Source: Candidatus Delongbacteria bacterium (GTDB taxonomy: Bacteria; CAIWAD01). Taken from it: 64,000 nt of DNA. The position numbers were made by a program, and so were the translations under genes. Shown here piece by piece: positions 9,091 through 16,004 of the stretch; position 1 is the first letter of the stretch, and every line of letters begins with the position of its first letter. The notes under the pieces are model-generated. The model saw nothing but the letters and a program-made list of their open reading frames with translations. It did not search any database and had not been told where the DNA came from. The stretch lies in assembly GCA_041675285.1 (NCBI GenBank), contig JBAYTZ010000006.1:211481-275480 (forward strand), given 5' to 3'.

Positions 9091-9507
9091 TTAACCAGCC
9101 GATGTAACCATCAGATTTTTGGGATCCACAATTGGGAGCATATGAGGAACACTCTTTCCAATCAGTATACCCCTAGCGGTAGAATACGTGATCGAAACCA
9201 AAGATATCATCAAATTTGGATCCACTACTGGAACATTGGTCTCGTCAAATTTCACCATTTCGTCAAACTCTTCTACCTTGAAGAATGCGTCCATATCCAA
9301 CTCTGCCAAACAGTGTTGAATATTATCAATATTCACTAGAAATCTAGTTCGCATGCCAACTATTATCTGATTCTGGTCCTTATTAACTCCAGCCCTCATC
9401 TGATTCTCAACTAAACACTCCTTTGCTCCTGGCGCCACACTTCTTTCCGCAAACTCATTGATTCTCACGCCAGCAATGCCGAAGGAAATTTGCTTAACTG
9501 AATTCAT
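9091..9507 (-). CDS. SecB-like chaperone of a toxin-antitoxin-chaperone (TAC) module
   Basis: The protein has 138 residues. The C-terminal stretch STARGILIGK followed by MLPIVDPKNLM matches the end of SecB-family proteins, where an ARG motif precedes a proline-containing LP-I-P-L segment. The N-terminal half alternates strands (FGIAGVRINEFA) as in SecB. In TAC modules such a chaperone protects a fragile antitoxin from proteolysis. Here the ATG overlaps the antitoxin stop (ATGA), and gene order is toxin, antitoxin, chaperone, as in the mycobacterial HigBA-SecB-like system. Assignment rests on this context plus the C-terminal motif. Confidence 0.6.
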   Translation of the reverse strand: MNSVKQISFGIAGVRINEFAERSVAPGAKECLVENQMRAGVNKDQNQIIVGMRTRFLVNIDNIQHCLAELDMDAFFKVEEFDEMVKFDETNVPVVDPNLMISLVSITYSTARGILIGKSVPHMLPIVDPKNLMVTSAG

Positions 9508-9983
9508 GCGGCATCTCTAAAGCCAAGTATCTCAGGTTCAGTTTTTTCCATGCCATAACCAGGTGTCGCTTCCGCGACCTTTGATATATTGCAGCTATTA
9601 TTAACGTACATATATGTTGTCATTACATATTGGTCAAGAACGCCCCTATTATCAAATTCTACTCGTTTAATATCACTGAGATTCGTTTTTCTAAAAAGGA
9701 GATAATAATCCGGATCCCTTGAAGGAATTTTTATTTGAATTATGTTTTGTCCTATTGCTGTCTCAATGCGAGCCAACGTTTCGAGCGTGACATTTGAACT
9801 CGCTGAAAGAATTCTCGACAGCTGAGACTGTTTCATACCCAAATCACTCGCAAGGGCCTTTTTACTCATCCCTTTTACTTCGATCCACTCTGAAATAGCT
9901 ACAGATAGATTAAGCATATGCTCAACCTTTCTAGCTATATAGGCAGGAGTGCTATTGATGAAGTCTTTAAGGAAGCTGTTCAT
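9504..9983 (-). CDS. XRE/HigA-type antitoxin (TAC module)
   Basis: The protein has 159 residues from MNSFLKDFINSTPAYI. The helix-turn-helix of the Cro/CI class is GMSKKALASDLGMKQSQLSR followed by NVTLETLARIETAIG. The C-terminal ~80 residues (KTNLSDIKRVEFDNRG onward) have no recognised fold and may be the chaperone-addiction segment expected in TAC antitoxins. The start lies 17 nt inside the upstream gene and the stop overlaps the chaperone start, so the three genes are a coupled operon. Autoregulation of the promoter upstream of 10479 is expected from the family. Confidence 0.7.
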   Translation of the reverse strand: MNSFLKDFINSTPAYIARKVEHMLNLSVAISEWIEVKGMSKKALASDLGMKQSQLSRILSASSNVTLETLARIETAIGQNIIQIKIPSRDPDYYLLFRKTNLSDIKRVEFDNRGVLDQYVMTTYMYVNNSCNISKVAEATPGYGMEKTEPEILGFRDAA

Positions 9984-10479
9984 GTTCAATCTCAAATTGT
10001 AGGTTCCCTTGCACCTGTATGCGGCCATCGACTCCAATTCTGAATTGTTTCATTCGCTTTAATCGCGCAAATTCAGAATTGAGTTTCTGAAGAGCTTCAG
10101 CGTGCCAGTTTAGCGTTGGATCCTCTTGATAAGTTCTGATGCCGACTTTCAAGCCTCCACCGCCAACGACTATGCAGTTATCGGTCAGTTTTAGCAAGAA
10201 GAGCCGAACTCTACAGCCCCACTTGAGATTCTCAGGCAAAGCACAAAGATGATCCCCAGGGCTTCCCTCGTATCGGTACAAACGATCTGGAAATCCATCC
10301 TTGGCAGTCTGGATGATTTTCTGAACAATTTCCTGGAGTTGCTTCGTTGCAATTGCATCACCCTCAACCGCCATGATCGCGCGGCTCAGAAATGGTCCCC
10401 CAAGGGCCTCACACTCAAGCGCATACGCCACATTCCCGGCGGCAGCGGCCAACTCGCTCTGCGTCAAAATGTGCTTCAC
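9967..10479 (-). CDS. Putative toxin of the TAC module
   Basis: The product has 170 residues from a GTG (MKHILTQSELAAAAG), with a GAGGAG ribosome site about 13 nt upstream. The middle has alternating strands, CRVRLFLLKLTDNCIVVGGG, then GIRTYQEDPTLNWHAEALQK. This resembles RelE/HigB-like or neighbouring small toxins in which a Gly-rich turn precedes TYQE-(D/N)P. I cannot name the activity. Position first in an operon with an XRE antitoxin and SecB-like chaperone is the main evidence for toxin status. It could instead be an unrelated cassette protein. Confidence 0.5.
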   Translation of the reverse strand: MKHILTQSELAAAAGNVAYALECEALGGPFLSRAIMAVEGDAIATKQLQEIVQKIIQTAKDGFPDRLYRYEGSPGDHLCALPENLKWGCRVRLFLLKLTDNCIVVGGGGLKVGIRTYQEDPTLNWHAEALQKLNSEFARLKRMKQFRIGVDGRIQVQGNLQFEIEHEQLP

Positions 10480-10574
10480 TTATAAGTTAACTCCTCTGAT
10501 GATTGCCGCAAGAGATTCTTAGCAAAATTGTCCGGACACAAACTCTGGCATCCTGTTCATCTTCAACTTCTTAG

Positions 10575-10811
10575 CTATTTCTTATCCTTCGGCGGACATG
10601 GGTCGTTCCCATGACTGTCGGACTTCTCGATGGTGCCGTCCTTCCGACGGATCACCAGCTCAGTGCCCTGGTTCTTGCTAATCTCTCGACCCTTCTCCAC
10701 GGCGTCCTTCTTCGTGTCGGTGTGGACGCTTGCCCGGTCGCTACCGGCCCTCTTCACATCTCAACCGCCGCCGGGGTTGGTCGCCACGTGATGCTGTTTG
10801 CTCTTCGTCAA
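10575..10811 (-). pseudogene. DUF2188 protein gene interrupted by a Trp-to-stop (TGA) change
   Basis: From a TTG at 10811 with a GAGGTG ribosome site, the frame reads MTKSKQHHVATNPGGG, hits TGA at 10763-10761, and continues DVKRAGSDRASVHTDT to a DUF2188-typical end DSHGNDPCPPKDKK. Intact DUF2188 proteins have Trp right after the Gly run (GGGW-x-V), so the single change TGG to TGA explains the interruption. A GTG two codons after the stop could start a shortened 60-residue product, but that would lack the first strand. Function of the family is unknown. Sequencing error is an alternative. Confidence 0.7.
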
Positions 10812-11146
10812 TTGGCACCTCGTTTAGAATTGGGATCCACCAGCTTCGGAGTTCGTTGCATCCTTGCCGCCAACAATATGACAGCGAGATGCCCGTTACT
10901 CAACCGCAGCGTTATGCTGCTTGGACGTGGTCACACTTCCCAAAAGCTAAGGAACGAGGCTGCTGAGAACTCGAGGTTGGCCTCGATTTGGGCTCTGTCC
11001 ACAGGGTTGTGCAGGCCTTGTCCACAGGCGCTCACGAGTTGTCCACTGCGACACAAACTGGAAGCGCCCCACCACAAACAATTGCAATGGGGCACTCTTG
11101 CTCTACTTGGAAGCAAACCGATGGTCAACCCATCATGTCGTCAGCC
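10812..11146. other. Intergenic between DUF2188 remnant and histone-like gene
   Basis: No supported gene. A palindromic CAGCGTTATGCTGC around 10910 resembles the core of an attC site, with CTCAACCG just before it, but I could not define both ends. Open frames here are uninterrupted by chance only. Confidence 0.35.
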
Positions 11147-12350
11147 CTACTTCCCCTTCTTCACAACGGGCTTCGCGGCGGGTTTGGCCTTGGGGGCCGC
11201 CACCTTCTTCACAGCGGGCTTCGCGGCGGGTTTGGCCTTGGGGGCCGCCATCTTCTTCACAGCGGGCTTCGCGGCGGGTTTGGCCTTGGGGGCCGCCATT
11301 TTCTTCACAGTGGGCTTCGCGGCGGGCTTGGCCTTGGGGGCCGCCATTTTCTTCACAGCGGGCTTCGCGGCGGGCTTGGCCTTGGGGGCCGCCACCTTCT
11401 TCACAGCGGGCTTCGCAGCGGGCTTGGCCTTGGGGGCCGCCACCTTTTTCGCTGCAGGCTTCGCAGCGGGCTTGGCCTTGGGCCGCTTTGGGGACTGTCC
11501 TCCCCCCCCCACGTGATTGATTGTGCTCACTTTGGGCTCCAGTTTTATAGAAAAGAAAGTCGGACTTGTCAATCCACACCCACGCGCTTCTTTTATAGCT
11601 ATTCTCTGACACTATTCGATCTGCACCTTTTAAGCTATTTGCGCCTGTTTTCGAATCTTGATAATTTTCTGGCTTATTCCATATGGGAATTCCTGAAAAT
11701 GTCAAATACATCAATAGCGTCATTAACGCCGCCAGCGCATAATTCTGTGATCTTTTCAATTGTAAATACTTAACCTCGTTTACGTTTTTCCAATTATAAC
11801 CCACCAGCCATGTTTGGATGATTGTCTCTTTCAGATAACAAATGTATTGGTCGGCTTCAGTAAATTTTTTGAATCCGCATTCATTGGTAATTGCAGTTAC
11901 GCTCTGAAATATCTCTTTGTCAACATAATCTCCATGATTTCTCCCGTATTGAGTCACTGTACAAAGCGCGAGAGTTAATATAAACATGAGGATTATTATC
12001 AATCTTATAATCAACATTATAATGCCACCATCACCGGAAACTCCACTGCCAAAAACGGCAGCCGCGCTAACAATCCCAATTATTCTGAAAATTGATTGAG
12101 CCTTAGTGTCTATTGTTTTGCTTCTATCATATTCGTGCTGCACAATATTCTTAAACGTATCTAGCAATTGAAGTAAAATTCTATCATCTCGAGTATTATT
12201 TAAGTTTTCTATCGCCACATCATTTATAAAAGCTGTCTCTACATCAGTCAAGCCTCTTGGTGCATCAATTTCTACGTCCTTAAATTTTAACCAATCCGTC
12301 ACGCTTCTATAAATGCGCGTCTTAAAAACCCACTTTAGGTGCAACTTCAT
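11133..12350 (-). CDS. Low-GC membrane protein whose 3' end crosses a G9 tract into a repeat region
   Basis: From the second ATG (12350, AGGAGG 8 nt upstream) the first ~265 residues look like a real cassette-type membrane protein. There is a soluble start (VDAPRGLTDVETAF-like), membrane segments around FRIIGIVSAAAVFG, IIRLIIILMFILTLAL and YALAALMTLLMYLTFSGIP, and a polar tail. After the homopolymer at 11502-11510 the frame turns into Cys/Arg/Gly-rich sequence (QARCEARCEE repeats) that does not look natural. Loss of one G would join it to the lysine/alanine/proline frame of the next entry. Either the true product is that fusion or the gene has lost its proper end. Family not recognised. Confidence 0.55.
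   Translation of the reverse strand: MKLHLKWVFKTRIYRSVTDWLKFKDVEIDAPRGLTDVETAFINDVAIENLNNTRDDRILLQLLDTFKNIVQHEYDRSKTIDTKAQSIFRIIGIVSAAAVFGSGVSGDGGIIMLIIRLIIILMFILTLALCTVTQYGRNHGDYVDKEIFQSVTAITNECGFKKFTEADQYICYLKETIIQTWLVGYNWKNVNEVKYLQLKRSQNYALAALMTLLMYLTFSGIPIWNKPENYQDSKTGANSLKGADRIVSENSYKRSAWVWIDKSDFLFYKTGAQSEHNQSRGGGRTVPKAAQGQARCEACSEKGGGPQGQARCEARCEEGGGPQGQARREARCEENGGPQGQARREAHCEENGGPQGQTRREARCEEDGGPQGQTRREARCEEGGGPQGQTRREARCEEGEVGLTT
11147..11530 (-). CDS. Histone H1-like Lys/Ala/Pro-repeat protein
   Basis: The protein has 127 residues from a GTG with GGAG 6 nt upstream (MSTINHVGGGGQSP). It is almost wholly made of a 16-residue unit related to AAPKAKPAAKPAVKKV, repeated about seven times, giving a highly basic, unstructured chain. 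Such AlgP/H1-like tails bind DNA non-specifically. A longer start at 11572 is possible. It overlaps the upstream membrane gene in another frame, so it could be translated separately or as a fused C-terminal tail after slippage at the G9 tract. GC content is far higher than the membrane segment before it. Confidence 0.55.
   Translation of the reverse strand: MSTINHVGGGGQSPKRPKAKPAAKPAAKKVAAPKAKPAAKPAVKKVAAPKAKPAAKPAVKKMAAPKAKPAAKPTVKKMAAPKAKPAAKPAVKKMAAPKAKPAAKPAVKKVAAPKAKPAAKPVVKKGK
11156..11491. repeat. Tandem 48-bp repeat, about seven units
   Basis: Unit TTCTTCACAGCGGGCTTCGC plus 28 further bases, with scattered single-base differences. The unit length is a multiple of three, so copy-number change keeps the encoded Lys/Ala/Pro repeat in frame. 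These are adjacent coding repeats without spacers. Confidence 0.9.
11502..11510. repeat. Homopolymeric G9 tract (C9 on plus strand)
   Basis: Nine consecutive G residues on the coding strand at the exact point where the membrane-protein frame and the histone-like frame meet. The present length keeps the membrane gene in the Cys/Arg/Gly-rich frame; eight G would place it in the Lys/Ala/Pro frame. Confidence 0.85.
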
Positions 12351-12444
12351 AATCATGCTCCTCCTCTATGCTGGCCATTTGCACTTAGCAGTAATCAGCA
12401 GTAGTTCCACTAGAAGGCCAGTTAATATTGACTTGCAGCATACA

Positions 12445-12768
12445 TTATCTGACTGCCCCTTCCGCCCAGATCTTCTTCTGCTCCGCGACGGGTTCGTCCT
12501 CTACTGGATCGGGGATCCCATGTACCTGCCGCAGGATCGCCTCCATGCGCTCCGCAGCTGCTCGCGTCTGGGAAGCCTGGGACTTCACTTCGCCCAGCCG
12601 TTCAAGCAAGGCGTCATGTTGGAAGGAGGCCTGCTCAATACGGCCGAAGATCGCGGCCAGGCACCCCAGGCAGATCAACCCGACGCCCATGGTGGCCTGC
12701 GAGAGAGAGACCGCCCCGGCCAAGGCCAGCAGCCCCGCTATGAGCCCGAACAACCTGTGTGCTTTCAC
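12445..12768 (-). CDS. Small membrane protein with coiled-coil tail
   Basis: The protein has 107 residues. Two hydrophobic segments, FGLIAGLLALAGAVSLS and GVGLICLGCLAAIFG, are followed by a helical stretch with spaced Leu/Ala (ERLGEVKSQASQTRAAAERM). GC content matches the phage backbone. It overlaps the HNH gene by 4 nt and so belongs with it, probably as original phage genes stranded inside the accessory block. Function unknown. Confidence 0.6.
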   Translation of the reverse strand: MKAHRLFGLIAGLLALAGAVSLSQATMGVGLICLGCLAAIFGRIEQASFQHDALLERLGEVKSQASQTRAAAERMEAILRQVHGIPDPVEDEPVAEQKKIWAEGAVR

Positions 12769-13079
12769 TCTGCCCCCCGCATTTCAGCGCGCCACACCTC
12801 GTAGCCGGCCATCTCAGCGGCCCTGCGCTTGTCCACATAGGCCTTGCGGGTCTCGAAGGTCACGAGCTCCTTGCTGCGCGAGAGCATGCTATTGCAGGCC
12901 GGACAGCTGCAGACCAGGTTGTCTTGGTCGTCCGGGCCATTAGCGGATCGGGCTTGGACATGATCAACGGTGGCAGACCAGTAGGCAGAGAAGCTGGCGA
13001 GCAGATCTACGCCGCAGTACCGGCAGATCCCCCGGTCGCGATCGAAGACGAAGCGCCAGAGTTTATGGTCAACAGTCAC
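12765..13079 (-). CDS. HNH endonuclease
   Basis: The protein has 104 residues from a GTG with a strong TAGGAGG ribosome site (MTVDHKLWRFVFDRD). An HNH fold with zinc ribbon is shown by CRYCG, the catalytic region ATVDHVQARSANGPDDQDNL and CPACN. HNH genes next to terminase genes are common in phages and often assist cos-site cleavage. Here the large terminase is 8.5 kb away across the cassettes. A homing role is the alternative. Confidence 0.8.
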   Translation of the reverse strand: MTVDHKLWRFVFDRDRGICRYCGVDLLASFSAYWSATVDHVQARSANGPDDQDNLVCSCPACNSMLSRSKELVTFETRKAYVDKRRAAEMAGYEVWRAEMRGAE

Positions 13080-13235
13080 GGCAGTTCCTCCTATCCTATC
13101 AGTCGGTCCCTGACTCTGCAGAGGGCGCACCTATATGAATCCCGGAGTTGTCGCCGTGCGTTTCACAGTGTGCGGCTCACTCATTGGGCAACAGCATTAC
13201 AGCTGGAGCAGGAACTTCAAAGCGAGAATCTCTAG

Positions 13236-13366
13236 TGCAGGATTCGTCCCGCACCTGTCTACGAAAACAAGTCGGGATCCGTCCAACGCCTTCACGTCAA
13301 AAACCGAAAACTATTCGGAAGAGATCTCTGCGCCCCCTTGACTCTGGAGACCTCATATGTGTTAGG
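13236..13366. repeat. 131-bp dispersed repeat, copy 2
   Basis: Near-identical partner of 5571-5702, about 7.7 kb away, in the same orientation. Recombination between the copies would delete everything from DUF2971 to the HNH gene. Confidence 0.8.
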
Positions 13367-13367
13367 C
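13281..13367 (-). repeat. attC-like site after the Abi-C gene
   Basis: Plus-strand ends GTCCAAC and GTTAGGC both fit the RYYYAAC / GTTRRRY consensus. The Abi-C stop codon TAA lies inside the GCCTAAC end when read on the minus strand, a usual feature of cassettes. Internal complementarity (CCGAA with TTCGG, AGTCAA with TTGAC) is modest. Confidence 0.6.
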
Positions 13368-14105
13368 CCGGACTTCACGAGATGCCTCCCAAGTCGCGAT
13401 CAAGAAGCCAGCCATCGCCCCAGCAAGGTTCACCGCAAGTTCTGCGTGCCGAGCCGTGGGCTTGACCGGTGCGCGGCCCTTGCCGTGCGCATCTGACAAC
13501 CTGTTTCTAACAGCTCCTAGACCTTCCACTACGGCTGTGCAGCCACCAAGAATTTGCTTGAAGACAGGCTCGGTGTGCTGACTTGGCGCAAGCTTCAGCT
13601 TTTCGGCCGTCAATCGGTACAGCTTCGGTAGGTCAGCACCATCTTCAGCACCAGAGCCGAGATCCTCTAGAATATGTTTGCAGACGGTCTCAAGAAGAGT
13701 CCTTGCCGCAGTGATCGCCCCCTCCGGATCAGCCGTTCGACGGTCAAGCGCCTTTGACCATGCAGCGTTTACATGTGTGGCATCAAACTTCTCTAAGACT
13801 GCACTAACATTATCATCTGAAGGATTGAGAGCGTTACTTTCTAACAACTGCATGAGGGGCTGAAATTCGTCGTAGATATACTGCCTGCGCTCTGCGTAGT
13901 GTTTGTATCGATACTTGATAAACTGCCAGAATTGGTCAAGTGATCGATTAGTTCTCACAAACTGTGGGAGTGTTTTCTCGTACGTCGGACCAGTAAGGAA
14001 GACCTGACGGAGCTGCCTGTACTGCGCATCGCTCTCAGACCCACCTGTGGCGTGTGAGATGAGCAGGTTTTGTAGTGTCTCAGCTTGTTCGAGCAATTGG
14101 TTCAT
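13362..14105 (-). CDS. Abortive infection (Abi-C domain) protein
   Basis: The protein has 247 residues. The C-terminal ~120 residues match the Abi-C pattern: AITAARTLLETVCKHILEDL, LPKLYRLTAEKLKL, GLGAVRNRLSDAHGKG, then ARHAELAVNLAGAMAGFL. The N-terminal half is helical and family-variable. Abi proteins of this type are linked to phage exclusion by host shutdown; the biochemical activity is not established by sequence. The gene stops inside an attC end and is preceded by a textbook attC, so it is a single-gene cassette. Carriage by a phage suggests superinfection exclusion. Confidence 0.75.
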   Translation of the reverse strand: MNQLLEQAETLQNLLISHATGGSESDAQYRQLRQVFLTGPTYEKTLPQFVRTNRSLDQFWQFIKYRYKHYAERRQYIYDEFQPLMQLLESNALNPSDDNVSAVLEKFDATHVNAAWSKALDRRTADPEGAITAARTLLETVCKHILEDLGSGAEDGADLPKLYRLTAEKLKLAPSQHTEPVFKQILGGCTAVVEGLGAVRNRLSDAHGKGRAPVKPTARHAELAVNLAGAMAGFLIATWEASREVRA

Positions 14106-14121
14106 TGTTGTCTTCGACTGG

Positions 14122-14181
14122 GCCTAACGCTTATATTAAACCAACTTGCGAAGCGGGTTTGGCCTGAATGAATTATTAGGC
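14122..14181 (-). repeat. attC site (59-base element), near-canonical
   Basis: A 60-bp site bounded by GCCTAAC and ATTAGGC on the plus strand. Read on the minus strand it closely follows the classical 59-base element layout: CCTAATAATTCATTCA, then a central CCGCTTCGC, then ATAAGCGTTAGGC. The central arms AAACC/GGTTT and CTT/AAG fold into a short bulged hairpin. Both flanking genes sit as cassette genes should. Confidence 0.85.
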
Positions 14182-14484
14182 TTCAAGCTGGTTAAGGCTA
14201 GGAAAGTCTTCATAGCCGACATACATGACGTTGCCAACATACGGAACGAATGGAACCCAGCCGATCCGAGACATGTGCGGCGTGAAAGAGCCACGGTTTA
14301 GATGCTTCTTGGATTGGTTGGTGATAAGGTGTCTCTGGGAAAGAATCTCTCCAAGATAACGACCATCACGCCCATAGACCTCATCTCCGTAGAAGCGTCC
14401 GATGTGTTTGCCGTTATGCGACCATAAATCGTTCCCTTCCCGGCGGCCGATGTACTCGCCGCCCCATGTCCACAAATCAGTCAT
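14176..14484 (-). CDS. 4-fold beta flower domain protein
   Basis: The protein has 102 residues. The repeated strand motif (WTWGGEYIGRREGNDLW, SHNGKHIGRFYGDEVY, GRDGRYLGEI) is the 4-fold beta flower fold, common in single-gene cassettes and of unknown function. The ribosome site AAAGGAG lies right after the GTTAGGC end of the upstream attC-like site, and the TAA stop lies in the GCCTAAT end of the downstream attC, so the cassette is fully delimited. Confidence 0.75.
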   Translation of the reverse strand: MTDLWTWGGEYIGRREGNDLWSHNGKHIGRFYGDEVYGRDGRYLGEILSQRHLITNQSKKHLNRGSFTPHMSRIGWVPFVPYVGNVMYVGYEDFPSLNQLEA

Positions 14485-14876
14485 GAACTTGCTCCTTTAG
14501 GCCTAACTGAGGCTTCAGCCGCATGCACTTGGCGCGGCGCTTGCATTGCACAACAAAAAGCTTCTATCGCTCGCGTACGGCTTGCGGTGTGATAGCGATG
14601 CCGAGGGAATGGGAGTTGCGACGAGCGAATGTCCATGTTGATGAATCCAGAACGCAGTGTGGGGGAGACTACTGGACAAGAGAAGGAACCTACTCAGAAA
14701 AAGCAACCAGAGATTCGATGATTTGCAGGGTACTCGGACAGGTCGAATCTACCGAATGCCAGTCCTTGCGCAGGGGGATTCCATGCTACTGGTGGACGAA
14801 ACCAGAGTTGGTAGCGAAGGGGAGTCCCCCGCGCTACCAATCTCTGTGTTGACACTCAGGTTGGGCTAATCCTTTG
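14485..14876. other. Intergenic with attC end and shared repeat
   Basis: Holds a cassette-junction core GCCTAAC (14501-14507) and the motif TGGCGCGGCGCTTGC (14530-14544) found also at 6574 and 15291. A 37-base stretch at 14671-14707 (ACTGGACAAGAGAAGGAACC onward) recurs at 15476-15512. I see no credible gene; the minus frame 14515-14706 reads through the site and lacks a ribosome site. Confidence 0.5.
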
Positions 14877-15125
14877 TCAGATAGTGCAGGCTGCGTCGCC
14901 CGCTGCTATGATCTCATCAATCTTCTTGTCCACGCTCTCCGGGGTGAAGAACTTGGCGGCAGTAAGCGCAAACCTCAACAAGGGCCAATTCTTGCAGTAT
15001 TCTTTTGGAAGCTTCTTCGTTCCATCCTCGGTTTCAATCTGGTCGAAGATCTTGTTAATGCGGTCAACGGCCAGGCCACTTTTTAGAGATTCGAGTTCGG
15101 TTTGGGTCAGATTGTGAAAAGCCAT
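14877..15125 (-). CDS. Small cytoplasmic cassette protein
   Basis: The protein has 82 residues from MAFHNLTQTELESL, preceded by AGAGGGG 6 nt away. It is helical and soluble, with LPKEYCKNWPLLRFALTAAK and a charged C-terminal VDKKIDEIIAAGDA. No recognised family. It lies between two attC-like junctions (about 15229 and 14501), so it is the first cassette from the right. Confidence 0.5.
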   Translation of the reverse strand: MAFHNLTQTELESLKSGLAVDRINKIFDQIETEDGTKKLPKEYCKNWPLLRFALTAAKFFTPESVDKKIDEIIAAGDAACTI

Positions 15126-16004
15126 GGTCGGTCCCCTCTGTTTTGTTGATATCCGCGAAACGGGCCAATCCCGTCCGCTGTCAGTCAGGAATGCGCGTCG
15201 CCCGATGGAGAAATCCAATATAGACCGCATTCAACGCCATCGATACTCTTGAAATCAGATGCAGAGCGTGAGCAGCAATCGCGACGCGCCTGGCGCGGCG
15301 CTTGCCTTTTCCCTATCAATGTTTCCTATCCCTTCAGACTGCAAGAGACATAATGGGTGCATAGCCGGCGGCAAGCATCGACAGCGATGATGTATGGGCA
15401 AGAATTGCTGCATGTGTGCCGGTGTTACAAGCGCATCTCATGCTCTTGTATTCGGAAGCATTGGCGGGGGGCGCCACTGGCCAAGAGAACGAACCTACTC
15501 AGAAAAAGCAACTGGCAAATTGGTGTTTTTGAGTACGTGAACTGACGTATCTACCAGGTAACAGCCCGCGCGCGCAGACACCCCTTTGGGCCGTGGTGCC
15601 CCCAAGGGGGTACCCGCTTTGCCCCATACCACCCCCCCCTCCTGCCAGATTCAGGTCAGCTCGGGCCGGATCCGCCGGCGCCGCCGGAGTGCGCCCGCGA
15701 CCTGGTACGCGCCGGCCAAGCGCCAAAAACGCAGCACAGGCCGGACGCGGCGACATCCACCAGGGCGCAAGTGCCCGCTCGGCGCCTACGGGCGCCCGTT
15801 GCGCCCCGATCTCGCCCCGAGCCGGGTTTCCGGCCCAGCCCGGGGCCCGCTGCGCTCCCTGCCCACGGCACGGCTGCCAGGCTCAAAACGTCCGAGAACA
15901 GCGATTCCCGGACGTTTCCGCTTGCGCCTGGTGGGCGATCCCTTTGATAATCAATAGCCGCCCCAGAGCGGGGCGGCATGTTCTCGGACGTTATTCTCGG
16001 GTTT
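15126..16004. other. Right edge of cassette block and terminase-side intergenic region
   Basis: An attC-like end (ATTCAAC at 15229, TGGCGCGGCGCTTGCC at 15291) and the second copy of the 37-base repeat (15476-15512) lie in 15.2-15.5 kb. From about 15550 composition returns to phage-like high GC with no supported gene. The last part contains the nested inverted repeats listed separately. Confidence 0.5.
15887..15992. promoter_or_regulatory. Nested, mutually exclusive inverted repeats downstream of small-terminase-like gene
   Basis: AACGTCCGAGAACA (15887-15900) is perfectly complementary to TGTTCTCGGACGTT (15979-15992) and also pairs with the closer CGGACGTT (15909-15916). Between them sits an 8-bp hairpin GCCGCCCC/GGGGCGGC (15957-15977). 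On the minus strand the last hairpin is followed by TTTTG, so it could act as terminator/antiterminator; a packaging (pac/cos) site is the other option. Confidence 0.5.

Noticed and set aside
10761..10763. Genome-wide recoding of TGA as Trp
   Set aside because: TGA ends many clearly real genes here, often within TGATG or ATGA overlaps, so it functions as stop in this phage.
11156..11491. CRISPR array
   Set aside because: 48-bp units are contiguous without spacers and encode an in-frame Lys/Ala/Pro repeat.
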